Shown piece after piece: positions 55,586 through 63,828 of a stretch of DNA of 64,000 nucleotides (positions are counted from its first letter, which is position 1; each line of letters begins with the position of its first letter). Position numbers and translations under genes: made by a program. This DNA comes from Staphylococcus pragensis. GTDB taxonomy: Bacteria; Bacillota; Bacilli; Staphylococcales; Staphylococcaceae. The stretch lies in contig NZ_SRPJ01000004.1 of NCBI RefSeq assembly GCF_004785665.1, positions 1 to 64,000 on the forward strand. Direction: 5' to 3'. The notes below the pieces were generated by a model that ran no database searches, had not been told where the DNA came from, and saw only the letters and a program-made list of their open reading frames with translations.

Positions 55586-56140
55586 ATGACTAAAAGAGCT
55601 TTAATTGTTGTAGATTATTCTTATGATTTTATCGCTGATGACGGCCGTTTAACTTGTGGCAAACCAGGTCAAAACATTGAAGAGTTTATCGTTAATCGCC
55701 TTGAAGATTATCAAGCTCACAATGATAATATTTTCTTTATGATGGACTTACACTACGAAAATGACGAATATCATCCTGAAACGAAACTATTCCCTCCACA
55801 TAATATTGCTGGTACGCCAGGTCGTGAATTATATGGAACCGTTAAAACTTTTTATGATAAACATAAAGATAGTGACACTATTCATTACTTAGATAAACGT
55901 CGCTATGATTCATTTTATGGAACACCATTAGATAGCTTACTACGTGAGAGAGGTATCACAGAAGTTGAAATAGTAGGCGTATGTACAGATATTTGTGTAT
56001 TACATACCGCTGTATCTGCGTATAATCTTGGTTATCATATTGTCATTCCTAAAGACGGTGTTGCCTCTTTTAATGCACAAGGACATGAATGGGCGTTAGG
56101 TCATTTCCAAAACTCATTAGGCGTCGAGGTAGAAGTATAA
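55586..56140 (+). CDS. pncA: Isochorismatase-family cysteine hydrolase, probable nicotinamidase
   Basis: A 184-aa alpha/beta hydrolase of the isochorismatase family. The catalytic triad is Asp10 (VVDYSYDF), Lys104 (LDKRRY) and Cys137 (GVCTDICVLHTA). A DLH motif (Asp54, His56) with a downstream His near 72 resembles the metal site of nicotinamidases, which deaminate nicotinamide to nicotinate. pncB and nadE, the next steps, lie 3 kb away. Other family members (isochorismatase itself) lack this metal site. I set the start at ATG 55586 behind AGAGGAAGG. Confidence 0.8.
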   Translation: MTKRALIVVDYSYDFIADDGRLTCGKPGQNIEEFIVNRLEDYQAHNDNIFFMMDLHYENDEYHPETKLFPPHNIAGTPGRELYGTVKTFYDKHKDSDTIHYLDKRRYDSFYGTPLDSLLRERGITEVEIVGVCTDICVLHTAVSAYNLGYHIVIPKDGVASFNAQGHEWALGHFQNSLGVEVEV

Positions 56141-56195
56141 CCTTAAATCGTGCTAAAATAATATTAAATCTATAGGATAAGGGTGAATTAAAACT

Positions 56196-57125
56196 ATGGC
56201 AAAAACTTATATTTTCGGACATCAAAATCCAGATACTGATGCTATTTCATCAGCTATTATCATGGCGGATTTTGAAAAATTAACTGGTAATTCTGAAGCA
56301 TCTGCTTATCGTTTAGGCGATATCAATGCTGAAACACAATATGCGCTTGATCATTTCGAAGTGAAAGCACCAGAATTATTAAGTGATAACTTAGAAGGAC
56401 AAAATGTTATTCTAGTTGACCATAATGAATTCCAACAAAGTGCAGAAACAATTGCTGATGCAACAATTTTAAATGTAGTAGACCACCACAGAATCGCTAA
56501 CTTTGAAACAGCAGGTCCACTATACTACCGTGCAGAACCAGTTGGCTGTACTGCAACTATTCTATATAAAATGTATAAAGAACGTGGTTTTGAAATCAAA
56601 CCTGAAATTGCAGGATTAATGATTTCAGCTATTATTTCTGACAGTTTATTATTCAAATCTCCAACATGTACTGAAGAAGATGTAAATGCTGCTAAAGAAT
56701 TAAAAGATATTGCTAATGTTGATTTAGATGAATATGGTTTAGAAATGTTAAAAGCAGGTGCTTCTACTACTGACAAATCTGCAGAAGAATTATTAGACAT
56801 GGATGCTAAATCATTTAACATGGGTGACTACGTAACACGTATTGCTCAAGTTAATACAGTCGATATTGATGAAGTATTAGATCGTAAAGACGAATTAGAA
56901 AAAGCAATGTTAGAATCAAGTACTAACGAAAAATATGATTTATTTGTATTAGTAGTGACTGATATTATTAATAGTGACTCTAAAATTTTAGTTGTTGGTG
57001 CTGAAAAAGATAAAGTCGGCGAAGCTTTCAAAGTTCAATTAGATGATGGTATGGCCTTCTTATCTGGCGTTGTATCACGTAAAAAACAAGTTGTACCACA
57101 AATTACTGAAGTATTAACTAAATAA
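56196..57125 (+). CDS. ppaC: Manganese-dependent inorganic pyrophosphatase
   Basis: A 309-aa family II pyrophosphatase of the DHH superfamily. Metal-binding motifs are HQNPDTDAISSA near the N-terminus, NVILVDHNE, the DHH itself in VVDHHRI, and the C-terminal SRKKQ substrate-binding segment. It drives biosynthesis by removing pyrophosphate and needs Mn or Co. The ATG follows AAGGGTG. It is monocistronic and ends at a perfect hairpin. Confidence 0.97.
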   Translation: MAKTYIFGHQNPDTDAISSAIIMADFEKLTGNSEASAYRLGDINAETQYALDHFEVKAPELLSDNLEGQNVILVDHNEFQQSAETIADATILNVVDHHRIANFETAGPLYYRAEPVGCTATILYKMYKERGFEIKPEIAGLMISAIISDSLLFKSPTCTEEDVNAAKELKDIANVDLDEYGLEMLKAGASTTDKSAEELLDMDAKSFNMGDYVTRIAQVNTVDIDEVLDRKDELEKAMLESSTNEKYDLFVLVVTDIINSDSKILVVGAEKDKVGEAFKVQLDDGMAFLSGVVSRKKQVVPQITEVLTK

Positions 57126-57140
57126 TTTGATGTTTCATTT

Positions 57141-57174
57141 AAACTGAGTCACAATTTGTGACTCAGTTTTTTTA
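57141..57174 (+). terminator. ppaC terminator
   Basis: AAACTGAGTCACA (57141-57153) pairs perfectly with TGTGACTCAGTTT (57157-57169), then TTTTAA. Confidence 0.88.
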
Positions 57175-57271
57175 ATTATTTAATAATAGGGTATAAATAA
57201 TATAAATTGTATTCTCTATTTATATTAAGGTAATTTATTAAAAATATTTAAAATTTAAGGAGGTCATGTGC

Positions 57272-58651
57272 TTGTCATCAATAGCGCAACAATTTGAAAA
57301 TAGTAGAACCTTTTTCAAAACACATAAAACGAAAGACGTTAAGTTCAGAAAACAACAATTAAAACAATTAAGTAAGAGTATCAAAAATCATGAAAATGAG
57401 TTACTTGAAGCTTTAAAAGAAGATTTAGGAAAAAGTCCAGTTGAAGCTTACGCTACAGAAATTGGTATTTTATTAAAAAGTATTAAGATGGCGCGTAAAG
57501 AACTTAAAAACTGGTCAAAAACAAAACAAGTTGATACGCCTTTATTCATGTTCCCTTCTAAAAGTTACATTAAGCCTGAACCATATGGCACAGTATTAAT
57601 CATCGGTCCATTTAATTATCCTGTACAACTTGTCTTTGAACCTTTAATTGGTGCCATTGCTGCAGGAAACACTGCAATCGTTAAACCGTCTGAATTAACA
57701 CCTCACGTTGCAAGTGTGATCAGTAAAATCATTGAATCAACTTTTGCACCAGAATATATCTCTACTGTTGAGGGCGGTATCGAAGAAACACAAGCCTTAA
57801 TCAATCTACCATTCGACTATATGTTCTTTACAGGTAGTGAAAAAGTTGGCCAAGTTGTCTATGAAGCTGCTAGCAAGAATTTAGTACCCGTTACACTTGA
57901 ACTAGGTGGTAAATCTCCTGTCATTGTAGATGAAACTGCGAATATAAAAGTAGCAAGTGATCGTATTAGTTTTGGTAAATTTACGAATGCTGGTCAAACT
58001 TGCGTCGCACCTGACTATATTCTTGTTAACCGAAAAGTAAAAAACGAACTTATTCAAGCTTTAAAACAAAGCATACGCGAATTTTATGGTAAAGACATTC
58101 AACAAAGTCCTGATTTCGGAAGAATTGTTAATGACAAACATTTCAATAGATTAAGCGAACTATTAGCCGTTCATCAAAACGAAATAACATTCGGCGGGAA
58201 CACAGATGCAGCTGAACGTTATATTGAACCTACCATCTTAGAAGGTATTAATCCAATTTCAAAAATTATGCAGGAAGAGATTTTTGGCCCACTCTTGCCA
58301 ATTATTACTTACGATGATTTCGACGAAGCATTGGATATTATCCAAAGTAAATCAAAACCTTTAAGTTTATATTTATTTAGTGAAGATGAAAATACGACAC
58401 ATCGTGTATTAAATGAATTATCATTTGGTGGCGGTGCGATTAATGACACACTTATGCATTTAGCAAATCCTAACTTACCATTTGGCGGTGTAGGTGCTTC
58501 AGGTATTGGCCAATATCATGGTAAATATTCATTCGACACATTTAGTCATAAAAAATCATATATCTTTAAATCTACACGCTTAGATTCTAGTATCATTTAT
58601 CCTCCATATAAAGGTAAATTTAAATATATTAAAGCCTTTTTCAAAAATTAA
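57272..58651 (+). CDS. aldH: Aldehyde dehydrogenase family protein
   Basis: A 459-aa class 3-like aldehyde dehydrogenase. The catalytic Cys244 lies in FTNAGQTCVAPDY, the general base Glu210 in TLELGGKSP, and the NAD(P) loop in FTGSEKVG. The C-terminal third has several hydrophobic and aromatic residues (LDSSIIYPPYKGKF) as in fatty-aldehyde forms; the true substrate is unknown. I prefer TTG 57272 as the start, eight bases after AGGAGG; the ATG at 57266 is only two bases from that site. Confidence 0.86.
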   Translation: MSSIAQQFENSRTFFKTHKTKDVKFRKQQLKQLSKSIKNHENELLEALKEDLGKSPVEAYATEIGILLKSIKMARKELKNWSKTKQVDTPLFMFPSKSYIKPEPYGTVLIIGPFNYPVQLVFEPLIGAIAAGNTAIVKPSELTPHVASVISKIIESTFAPEYISTVEGGIEETQALINLPFDYMFFTGSEKVGQVVYEAASKNLVPVTLELGGKSPVIVDETANIKVASDRISFGKFTNAGQTCVAPDYILVNRKVKNELIQALKQSIREFYGKDIQQSPDFGRIVNDKHFNRLSELLAVHQNEITFGGNTDAAERYIEPTILEGINPISKIMQEEIFGPLLPIITYDDFDEALDIIQSKSKPLSLYLFSEDENTTHRVLNELSFGGGAINDTLMHLANPNLPFGGVGASGIGQYHGKYSFDTFSHKKSYIFKSTRLDSSIIYPPYKGKFKYIKAFFKN

Positions 58652-58666
58652 AAAAGCACTTAAAAA

Positions 58667-58876
58667 AGGAGTGGGACAGAAATTAAATCAATTTCGTCGT
58701 CCAACTCCAGCTTGCTTTATTAGTGGAATTTCTTAATGAAATTCTCTGTGCTGGGGCCCCGCTCCCCGGCAAGGATGACTTGGCTTGAAAAAAGCTTAAA
58801 ATAAGCACATTTTTAAGCCAGTCAGCTACTGCCAATATATTAGCAAAGGCTGAGACATTTTAATTTGTCTCAGCCT
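58667..58876 (+). repeat. STAR-like dispersed intergenic repeat
   Basis: A 210-base intergenic element. It begins AGGAGTGGGACAGAAATT with a partner CCAACTCC (58667-58708), contains the GC-rich core TGTGCTGGGGCCCC (58747-58760) typical of staphylococcal STAR repeats, then AAGCTTAAAATAAGC-type inverted sequence and GTCAGCTACTGCCAATAT, and ends with a terminator hairpin (58847-58876). A shortened relative is at 27270-27376. It carries no coding region. Confidence 0.75.
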
Positions 58877-58880
58877 CTTT
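58847..58880. terminator. Terminator of aldH and the lactonase-family gene
   Basis: AGGCTGAGACA (58847-58857) pairs perfectly with TGTCTCAGCCT (58866-58876), forming the end of the repeat; TTTAAT follows. It lies between convergent genes. Confidence 0.78.
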
Positions 58881-58887
58881 AATATTA

Positions 58888-59925
58888 TTATTCTAAAAAT
58901 CCTACATATACGCCTTCAGGAGCTGTATGTTGATTATCTTTAGGTGTAAGCTTACCAGTATTAGTGTCGCGACTAAATACAGTAACGGCATAGTTACCTT
59001 CTTGATGAGCACACACAAGATATTCATCTGATTCTGTAATATTGAAATCTCTTGGGAACTCTCCTCCAGTTTTTACAATTTCTACCGGATTTAGCGCTGC
59101 GCCATCTTCAGTAATAGTAAATACTGCAATGCTATCATGACCTCTATTGCTTACATATAAACTTTGTTGGTCGTGAGATAATCTGACTGCTGCTAATTTA
59201 GTATCTTCTTCAAGGTCCTCAGGAACAGTTAAATGACGTTCTATTTCTTCAAATTTCCCTTCATTATAACGCACCACACTTACATAATTGGATAATTCAT
59301 GTACAACATAAGCGTATTCTCCATTTTTATGAAAAGCAATATGTCTCGGACCATCTTGATCTTTAAATTGAGAAACAGCATGCTCTTTAAAACCATTTTC
59401 ACCAAATTCATAAGTAACTAATCTATCTGTGCCTAAATCTGCCGTTACTACAAATTTATTGTCAGGCGTTTCGTTTATAAAATGAACATGTGGCTGTTCT
59501 TGACGTTCATGGCTACCTGTTGGATAGTCATGAGCTAATTCTTCAATTAATTTAACTACTTCGCCAGTTTCTTTATTTAATTGATAAATGCGTGCTAGTC
59601 CAGCGCCATAAACCGCTTCAAATAAGTAATTGCCATTAGTTGAAACCGAAATATAACATCCTGTACCTTGAGTAGACTCTAAACATTTATTAATTAATGT
59701 TAAATTACCTTCGTCATCTTTTTTAAAAGCTGCTACGCCACATTGTTCGCCTTCTTTTGTAATTGCATATAAGAAGTTTTCAGTTTGTGCTAAATATGTG
59801 GACGCTTTAATTTCGTATCCAGTTTCGACTGAATCAATTTGGCCATTATCTTCATTTAATTCGAAGCGATAAATACCCTTACCTTCTTTTTTAGTATAAG
59901 ATCCAATATAACCTCTCGTTGCCAT
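58888..59925 (-). CDS. Lactonase family beta-propeller protein (YkgB/Pgl-like)
   Basis: A 345-aa seven-bladed beta-propeller of the lactonase family (Pfam Lactonase, YbhE/Pgl-like), with blade repeats such as [21 protein letters not shown] and [14 protein letters not shown]. The family includes 6-phosphogluconolactonase of the pentose phosphate pathway, so a sugar lactone is the likely substrate, but members of other function exist. I set the start at ATG 59925 ([15 protein letters not shown]) behind GGAGG; a reading from 59943 includes the binding site. Confidence 0.83.
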   Translation of the reverse strand: MATRGYIGSYTKKEGKGIYRFELNEDNGQIDSVETGYEIKASTYLAQTENFLYAITKEGEQCGVAAFKKDDEGNLTLINKCLESTQGTGCYISVSTNGNYLFEAVYGAGLARIYQLNKETGEVVKLIEELAHDYPTGSHERQEQPHVHFINETPDNKFVVTADLGTDRLVTYEFGENGFKEHAVSQFKDQDGPRHIAFHKNGEYAYVVHELSNYVSVVRYNEGKFEEIERHLTVPEDLEEDTKLAAVRLSHDQQSLYVSNRGHDSIAVFTITEDGAALNPVEIVKTGGEFPRDFNITESDEYLVCAHQEGNYAVTVFSRDTNTGKLTPKDNQHTAPEGVYVGFLE

Positions 59926-60041
59926 AAACAAACCTCCAATCATTTATTAATTTCATTTTATTAAAAGTAAGATATACATGCCAATTATTCCTACTCTAAG
60001 TTGTTATTTATACATCATATTTCAAAAAATCGGTTATTTAA

Positions 60042-60079
60042 ATAAAAAATCCAGCAACTTCATAAGAAATTACTGGATT
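60042..60079 (-). terminator. Terminator of the 57-aa gene
   Basis: Arms 60048-60061 and 60066-60079 form a 14-bp stem on the minus strand with G-U pairs, loop of 4, then six T. Confidence 0.82.
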
Positions 60080-60094
60080 AGTTAAATCGATTAA

Positions 60095-60268
60095 TTAAGC
60101 ATTACTGCTTTCGATATCTGAAACGATTTCTTTTGTTTTTCTTTCGATATCTTCAAAGTCTTTTTTGAAGATGTAAGCAAATGCAGCTACACCTACACCA
60201 ATTACTAATGTAGTGATGACTACAAAGCTTAATAAGAATTTGAATAAACCTTTAATTAAATCCCACAT
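60095..60268 (-). CDS. Small membrane peptide, 57 aa, function unknown
   Basis: The protein begins MWDLIKGLFKFLLSFVVITT, has a hydrophobic stretch over residues 6-34 with a GVGVAAFAY segment, then an amphipathic charged tail (KKDFEDIERKTKEIVSDIESSNA). It looks like a single membrane helix with a cytoplasmic tail. The ATG at 60268 lies behind AGAGGTGA and the stop TAA is at 60095-60097; a strong hairpin follows. It is too short for standard ORF lists. I know no activity. Small membrane peptides of this type include phenol-soluble modulins, regulators of transporters and toxin-like peptides; none fits clearly. Confidence 0.75.
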   Translation of the reverse strand: MWDLIKGLFKFLLSFVVITTLVIGVGVAAFAYIFKKDFEDIERKTKEIVSDIESSNA

Positions 60269-60318
60269 TAAGTTTCACCTCTGAAATAAAAATAAGTGCG
60301 TTTACAATATTATATTTT

Positions 60319-60335
60319 ATCACACTTACTGTGAT
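60319..60335. promoter_or_regulatory. Palindrome in the promoter region of the 57-aa gene
   Basis: Perfect inverted repeat ATCACA-CTTAC-TGTGAT, 51 bases upstream of the start at 60268. A minus-strand TATAAT lies at about 60308-60313, so the palindrome falls in the spacer and -35 area where a repressor could act. It also could form a small RNA hairpin. Binding protein unknown. Confidence 0.45.
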
Positions 60336-60373
60336 GGTTAAATAGATACCTTTTTTCGTCTTATAATAATCAC

Positions 60374-60407
60374 TAAAAAATGAATTTCAAAAATTTGAAA
60401 ACTTCAT
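60374..60407 (-). terminator. Terminator of the 19-codon gene
   Basis: ATGAAGTTTTCAAA and TTTGAAATTCAT (read on the minus strand, 60394-60407 and 60380-60391) pair with a two-base bulge; six T follow. It lies directly downstream of the small gene at 60430-60489. Confidence 0.6.
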
Positions 60408-60429
60408 AATATTTAACTTTCATTTTAAT

Positions 60430-60489
60430 CTAAGATAACCACCAAGATTTTACTGAATCAGCCACTCGTCTATATGCTTCTGAAAACAT
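60430..60489 (-). CDS. 19-aa amphipathic peptide with complete expression signals
   Basis: The reading frame encodes MFSEAYRRVADSVKSWWLS. It starts at ATG 60489 behind a very strong AAGGAGGGG and stops at TAG 60430-60432. A promoter (60533-60561) and a hairpin (60374-60407) bracket it. Residues Phe2, Tyr6, Val9, Val13, Trp16, Trp17 and Leu18 fall along one face of a helix; Arg7, Arg8 and Lys14 on the other, as in membrane-active peptides. It has no signal peptide or Cys. It is unlike the known PSM families in sequence. It could be a toxin, modulin or signalling peptide; I do not assign one. Confidence 0.7.
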   Translation of the reverse strand: MFSEAYRRVADSVKSWWLS

Positions 60490-60532
60490 ACTACCCCTCC
60501 TTGTATTTTTAATTTTTCTTGCTATCATGTTC

Positions 60533-60561
60533 AGTATAGTAATAATTATATTAGTTTTCAA
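60533..60561 (-). promoter_or_regulatory. Promoter of the 19-aa peptide gene
   Basis: Minus-strand TTGAAA (60556-60561) and TATACT (60533-60538) with exactly 17 bases between. The predicted start is near 60526, giving a leader of about 36 bases containing the AAGGAGGGG site. Confidence 0.65.
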
Positions 60562-60605
60562 TTAATGCTATTTTACAATATTTTTAATTTTCAGGAGGCC
60601 TTCTC

Positions 60606-61646
60606 ATGCAACAAGTGAAATCAGATATCATGACGTTTCGAGGGTCACATTTTGATTTAGGCGTTAAAACAGCTCAATGGCTTAAACAAACGCCTTTACT
60701 AGAAAATCGTGAACGCGAATGGAAAAAACGTATGCCTCGTTTTGATATAGATGTAAATGAAACTTACTCAGTTTTTCAAACGTATGCACCGCAAATTTGG
60801 GAAGAATTAATGGGGATGCAAGAAGTACTTAATCTGCCAACGAAACAAATGATTTTAAACTTTGCTCATTACCGTTTCACTGATTTAAAAGAAAGTGGCT
60901 GTACTGTATTCCAAGGTCCAGATTACATGGTCCGCAATTATGATTACCATCCTGCTACCTACGATGGCAGATATTTATTATATCAACCTAATGATGGAGG
61001 ATTAGCGCAAATTGGACCTACGTCTCGTGTTACAGGTCGTATGGATGGCATGAATGAAGCTGGTCTTTGTATGGGGTATAACTTTATGCATCGTAAAAAA
61101 CCTGCTAATGGATTTGTCTGTTATATGATTGGTCGCTTAGTCTTAGAACATTGTAAAGATGTTGAAGAAGCGATTCAGTTTTTAAAAGAGTTGCCTCATA
61201 GAAGTTCTTTCAGCTACATTTTAATGGATAAATCTTTAAATCACGCTATTGTAGAAGTCACACCTCGTTCATTCGATGTTAGATACAATAAAGTGTGTAC
61301 CAACCATTTTGAATTGTTAACACATGAGAATCGTAATTATACGACAGAATCACGCGAACGTTTAGAACGCACTGTTAATCAAGTATCACAGGACTTGGAT
61401 AAATTTACTACTTTTAAACTTTTCAATGATCCTCAATATGAAATTTATAGTAAATTATTTAGAAGTTGGTCAGGTACGATACATACTTCTATGTACGAAC
61501 CGCAAAGTTTAACGGCTTGGATGACGTTAGGTGAAAATCAAGCACCAGCCTCAATTGATTTTCAATCATGGCTTGATGGTAATGAATTAGAGATTCAACA
61601 ATTTACTGGCCAAATTGATACAGACTTAACATTCGCTAATTATTAA
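60606..61646 (+). CDS. C45 family peptidase (Ntn hydrolase, acyltransferase-like)
   Basis: A 346-aa Ntn-fold protein of the C45 group, which contains acyl-CoA:6-aminopenicillanate acyltransferase-like enzymes. Members cut themselves before a nucleophilic cysteine; here Gly98-Cys99 in KESGCTVFQGPDYMVRNYD is the expected site, leaving Cys99 at the new N-terminus. Asn and Arg of NYDYHP and the later GRMDGMNEAGLCMGYNFM segment are conserved in the fold. The natural substrate (an amide or acyl-CoA) is unknown. The ATG lies behind CAGGAGG. It has a shared terminator with the DUF4097 gene. Confidence 0.82.
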   Translation: MQQVKSDIMTFRGSHFDLGVKTAQWLKQTPLLENREREWKKRMPRFDIDVNETYSVFQTYAPQIWEELMGMQEVLNLPTKQMILNFAHYRFTDLKESGCTVFQGPDYMVRNYDYHPATYDGRYLLYQPNDGGLAQIGPTSRVTGRMDGMNEAGLCMGYNFMHRKKPANGFVCYMIGRLVLEHCKDVEEAIQFLKELPHRSSFSYILMDKSLNHAIVEVTPRSFDVRYNKVCTNHFELLTHENRNYTTESRERLERTVNQVSQDLDKFTTFKLFNDPQYEIYSKLFRSWSGTIHTSMYEPQSLTAWMTLGENQAPASIDFQSWLDGNELEIQQFTGQIDTDLTFANY

Positions 61647-61650
61647 AAAA

Positions 61651-61686
61651 TGTCGACGAACTTTTGAATAGTTCGTCGACACTTTT
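61651..61686. terminator. Bidirectional terminator
   Basis: TGTCGACGAAC (61651-61661) pairs perfectly with GTTCGTCGACA (61671-61681), with AAAAAA before and CTTTTAT after. It ends the C45 gene and the convergent DUF4097 gene. Confidence 0.87.
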
Positions 61687-61696
61687 ATGTACACTA

Positions 61697-62539
61697 TTAT
61701 TTTATAATAATATCTTTTTTTACAGTATAAATTTCAACAATGTTCTTACTTTTTCCAACTTTTCCATCTTGGAAAGCTTTATTTTTCACTTTAATTTCTC
61801 CTGTTCCAGGATGTAATTTTAAAAGTGTATTTTTAGGTTTATCTTTATAACTCATAGTGATAGATCTATGTCTACTTGATGCTTTCAAATCTGATTCACT
61901 ATCCATATCTGTAAATTTAGGCGCCCCACGATCACAGATAAATACAGAATCTTTAACTTTCGAATTACTTACTATAACGTTACCAAGATGCGTTTTTGAT
62001 TTGATATTACTAGTCAGACTATTTTCAATAAATATATCACTAGAGTCGCCCTCTATATTAAAGTTTTTTAGTTCTGACTGATTAATATAAACATTTTCAC
62101 CACCTTTATGTATGGAACCCTCATTTATTTTTAGGTCATCAAGTCTTACGTTACCCATTTCGGCATCAATCTCGAGTTTATTCAACCCTTTTTCAGGAAT
62201 AGTAATATAAATGATAGATTTACTTGAATTAAAAGGATTAACATTAAAACTATAGCCTCTATTTTTTGCACGACGTTCTTTAATGTTGATTCCATTTTTT
62301 TCAGGGAAAACTTTAATATCATTATCGCCATAATATTTCACTCTAAATTGTTTACCTTTTTTGATAACTATGTCAGAAGAATTGCTATCAATATTAAGCG
62401 AATTTAGATTCTTACTAGTCAATTCTTTATTATATTTTAACTTCTTATACACGCCCTTATCATGGACGAACCATACTAGTGTTCCAGCTATGAAAAAACC
62501 TATAAAAATAACTAGACCTGTAATTATCGTCTTCTTCAT
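61697..62539 (-). CDS. DUF4097 domain protein
   Basis: A 280-aa protein with an N-terminal membrane helix (about 5-27) and a beta-rich DUF4097 domain outside (about 45-275). It has repeated short strands (VYINQSELKNFNIEGDSSDIFIENS) like a small beta-solenoid. DUF4097 proteins often act with DUF1700 proteins and PadR-like regulators in cell-envelope stress. It overlaps the DUF1700 gene by four bases (ATGA), a coupled pair. The exact role is unknown. Confidence 0.8.
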   Translation of the reverse strand: MKKTIITGLVIFIGFFIAGTLVWFVHDKGVYKKLKYNKELTSKNLNSLNIDSNSSDIVIKKGKQFRVKYYGDNDIKVFPEKNGINIKERRAKNRGYSFNVNPFNSSKSIIYITIPEKGLNKLEIDAEMGNVRLDDLKINEGSIHKGGENVYINQSELKNFNIEGDSSDIFIENSLTSNIKSKTHLGNVIVSNSKVKDSVFICDRGAPKFTDMDSESDLKASSRHRSITMSYKDKPKNTLLKLHPGTGEIKVKNKAFQDGKVGKSKNIVEIYTVKKDIIIK

Positions 62540-63093
62540 TGTTTAACTCTTCCTTTAATCGTTTGAATATACCATGATAAATACTTTAATACGAGTTTAT
62601 ATAGATTTCGTGTGATAATCATTGTTATCGCGAAAAGTAAGATTCCTATGCCACAATAAGAAACACTAAAAAGGAAGTTACTAAAAGAATCTTGAATACC
62701 TTTTAAAATACTTGAAATAATTAATATTAATGGAAGAAATATTAGAAAGATTGAAAATAGGAATACTAAAAATAAAATTCCTAGAAAGATAATGATTGGG
62801 ATTACAACAAAAACAAATGAAATGACGCCCAAACTTAAGGACGCCATGATTGCTCTAATAATGTTACGTAAATTTGGCGTAACTTTCGCATGTGTGATTG
62901 CTTCTTTAGCTTTTAATTCTTTGCCAATTGCATGTGGTTCTCTTAAATGAGATATGATTTCCTTTTCTGATTTACCTTGCGTTTCTTGCTTAAAAAAATG
63001 GTTTTCATAGTCATCCATCAATTTATCTTTTTCTTTTGTTGGTAATTCTTTCAGTTCCATTTCTAATTCAGTTAAAAAAGTAATTTTATCCAT
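62536..63093 (-). CDS. DUF1700 (HAAS) membrane protein
   Basis: A 185-aa protein with an N-terminal soluble helical HAAS-type region (about 1-65, KITFLTELEMELKELPTKEKDKLMDDYENHF) and four membrane helices (about 78-100, 104-125, 130-150 and 153-170). This matches the DUF1700 family, usually adjacent to DUF4097 as here. Often a PadR regulator starts the operon, but none is present; the neighbour upstream is an unrelated membrane-anchored protein. The start follows GAAAGAGAAATGG. Confidence 0.82.
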   Translation of the reverse strand: MDKITFLTELEMELKELPTKEKDKLMDDYENHFFKQETQGKSEKEIISHLREPHAIGKELKAKEAITHAKVTPNLRNIIRAIMASLSLGVISFVFVVIPIIIFLGILFLVFLFSIFLIFLPLILIISSILKGIQDSFSNFLFSVSYCGIGILLFAITMIITRNLYKLVLKYLSWYIQTIKGRVKQ

Positions 63094-63149
63094 TTCTCTT
63101 TCACATACTTTCTTAATTTGTTTATCTTTTTATTAATATTATGCAAAAG

Positions 63150-63635
63150 TTAGCGACTAAAGAATTCAATACGTTTCACAATATCATCTTTATAAAGTAT
63201 AGATAATTTCATATGATTTTCCTTATCTACATAAATAATCGCGTCATACCCTTTACCAACTTTATCTTTACGATAATTATCGCCTAAATAGTTAATGGCC
63301 TCGTCTACATGATCGCCTATATGAACACCAAAGTTTGTATCAACTTTTGTATCATTCACTACGACAATACCTTTAACTTTATTATGTTTCTTTTTAACTT
63401 TAACTGTCACATTTTTATGATTTTTATCATTATAAAATTCATATCTGTCTAATTTAATATGATGATTCACAGTATAATTAGATTTATCGAATTGTTGATT
63501 GAGTTGTATATTATTTATCTTCACATCTGTTAAATCCACTGTCTTCTCATTTTTATAAATGGTAAGACCAACGACTACCGCAAACGCTAAAATAGCAAAG
63601 ATAACTGATACAACCCATCTATTCTGAATGCGCAA
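63150..63635 (-). CDS. Membrane-anchored protein of unknown function
   Basis: A 161-aa basic protein with one N-terminal membrane helix (about 8-28, WVVSVIFAILAFAVVVGLTIY) and an extracellular soluble domain of about 130 residues rich in Lys, Asp and Asn. No lipobox, LPXTG or recognised domain is present. The likely start is TTG 63635 behind GTGGTGAT; a GTG at 63647 in frame is possible. Position upstream of the DUF1700/DUF4097 pair suggests cotranscription, separated by 56 bases. Confidence 0.65.
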   Translation of the reverse strand: MRIQNRWVVSVIFAILAFAVVVGLTIYKNEKTVDLTDVKINNIQLNQQFDKSNYTVNHHIKLDRYEFYNDKNHKNVTVKVKKKHNKVKGIVVVNDTKVDTNFGVHIGDHVDEAINYLGDNYRKDKVGKGYDAIIYVDKENHMKLSILYKDDIVKRIEFFSR

Positions 63636-63828
63636 AATAATCACCACTCTAATAGTATTAAATTAAATATATCATAATAATTCATTTTCCTACAAAGATA
63701 TCCCAAGAATTATAAGGATAAATTTTTTTAATTTTAAAATTATTATATTTTTATCAAAAGTATTAAAAATATCAATTTTTCAAAAAACTTGATATAATAA
63801 TGTAAATTTATTTTAGGAGGTTTTACTT

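Noticed and set aside
60319-60335. CRP/FNR-type binding site
   Set aside because: The half-site order is reversed (ATCACA...TGTGAT, whereas CRP-type sites read TGTGA...TCACA), and the spacing is five instead of six. It was kept only as an unassigned palindrome.
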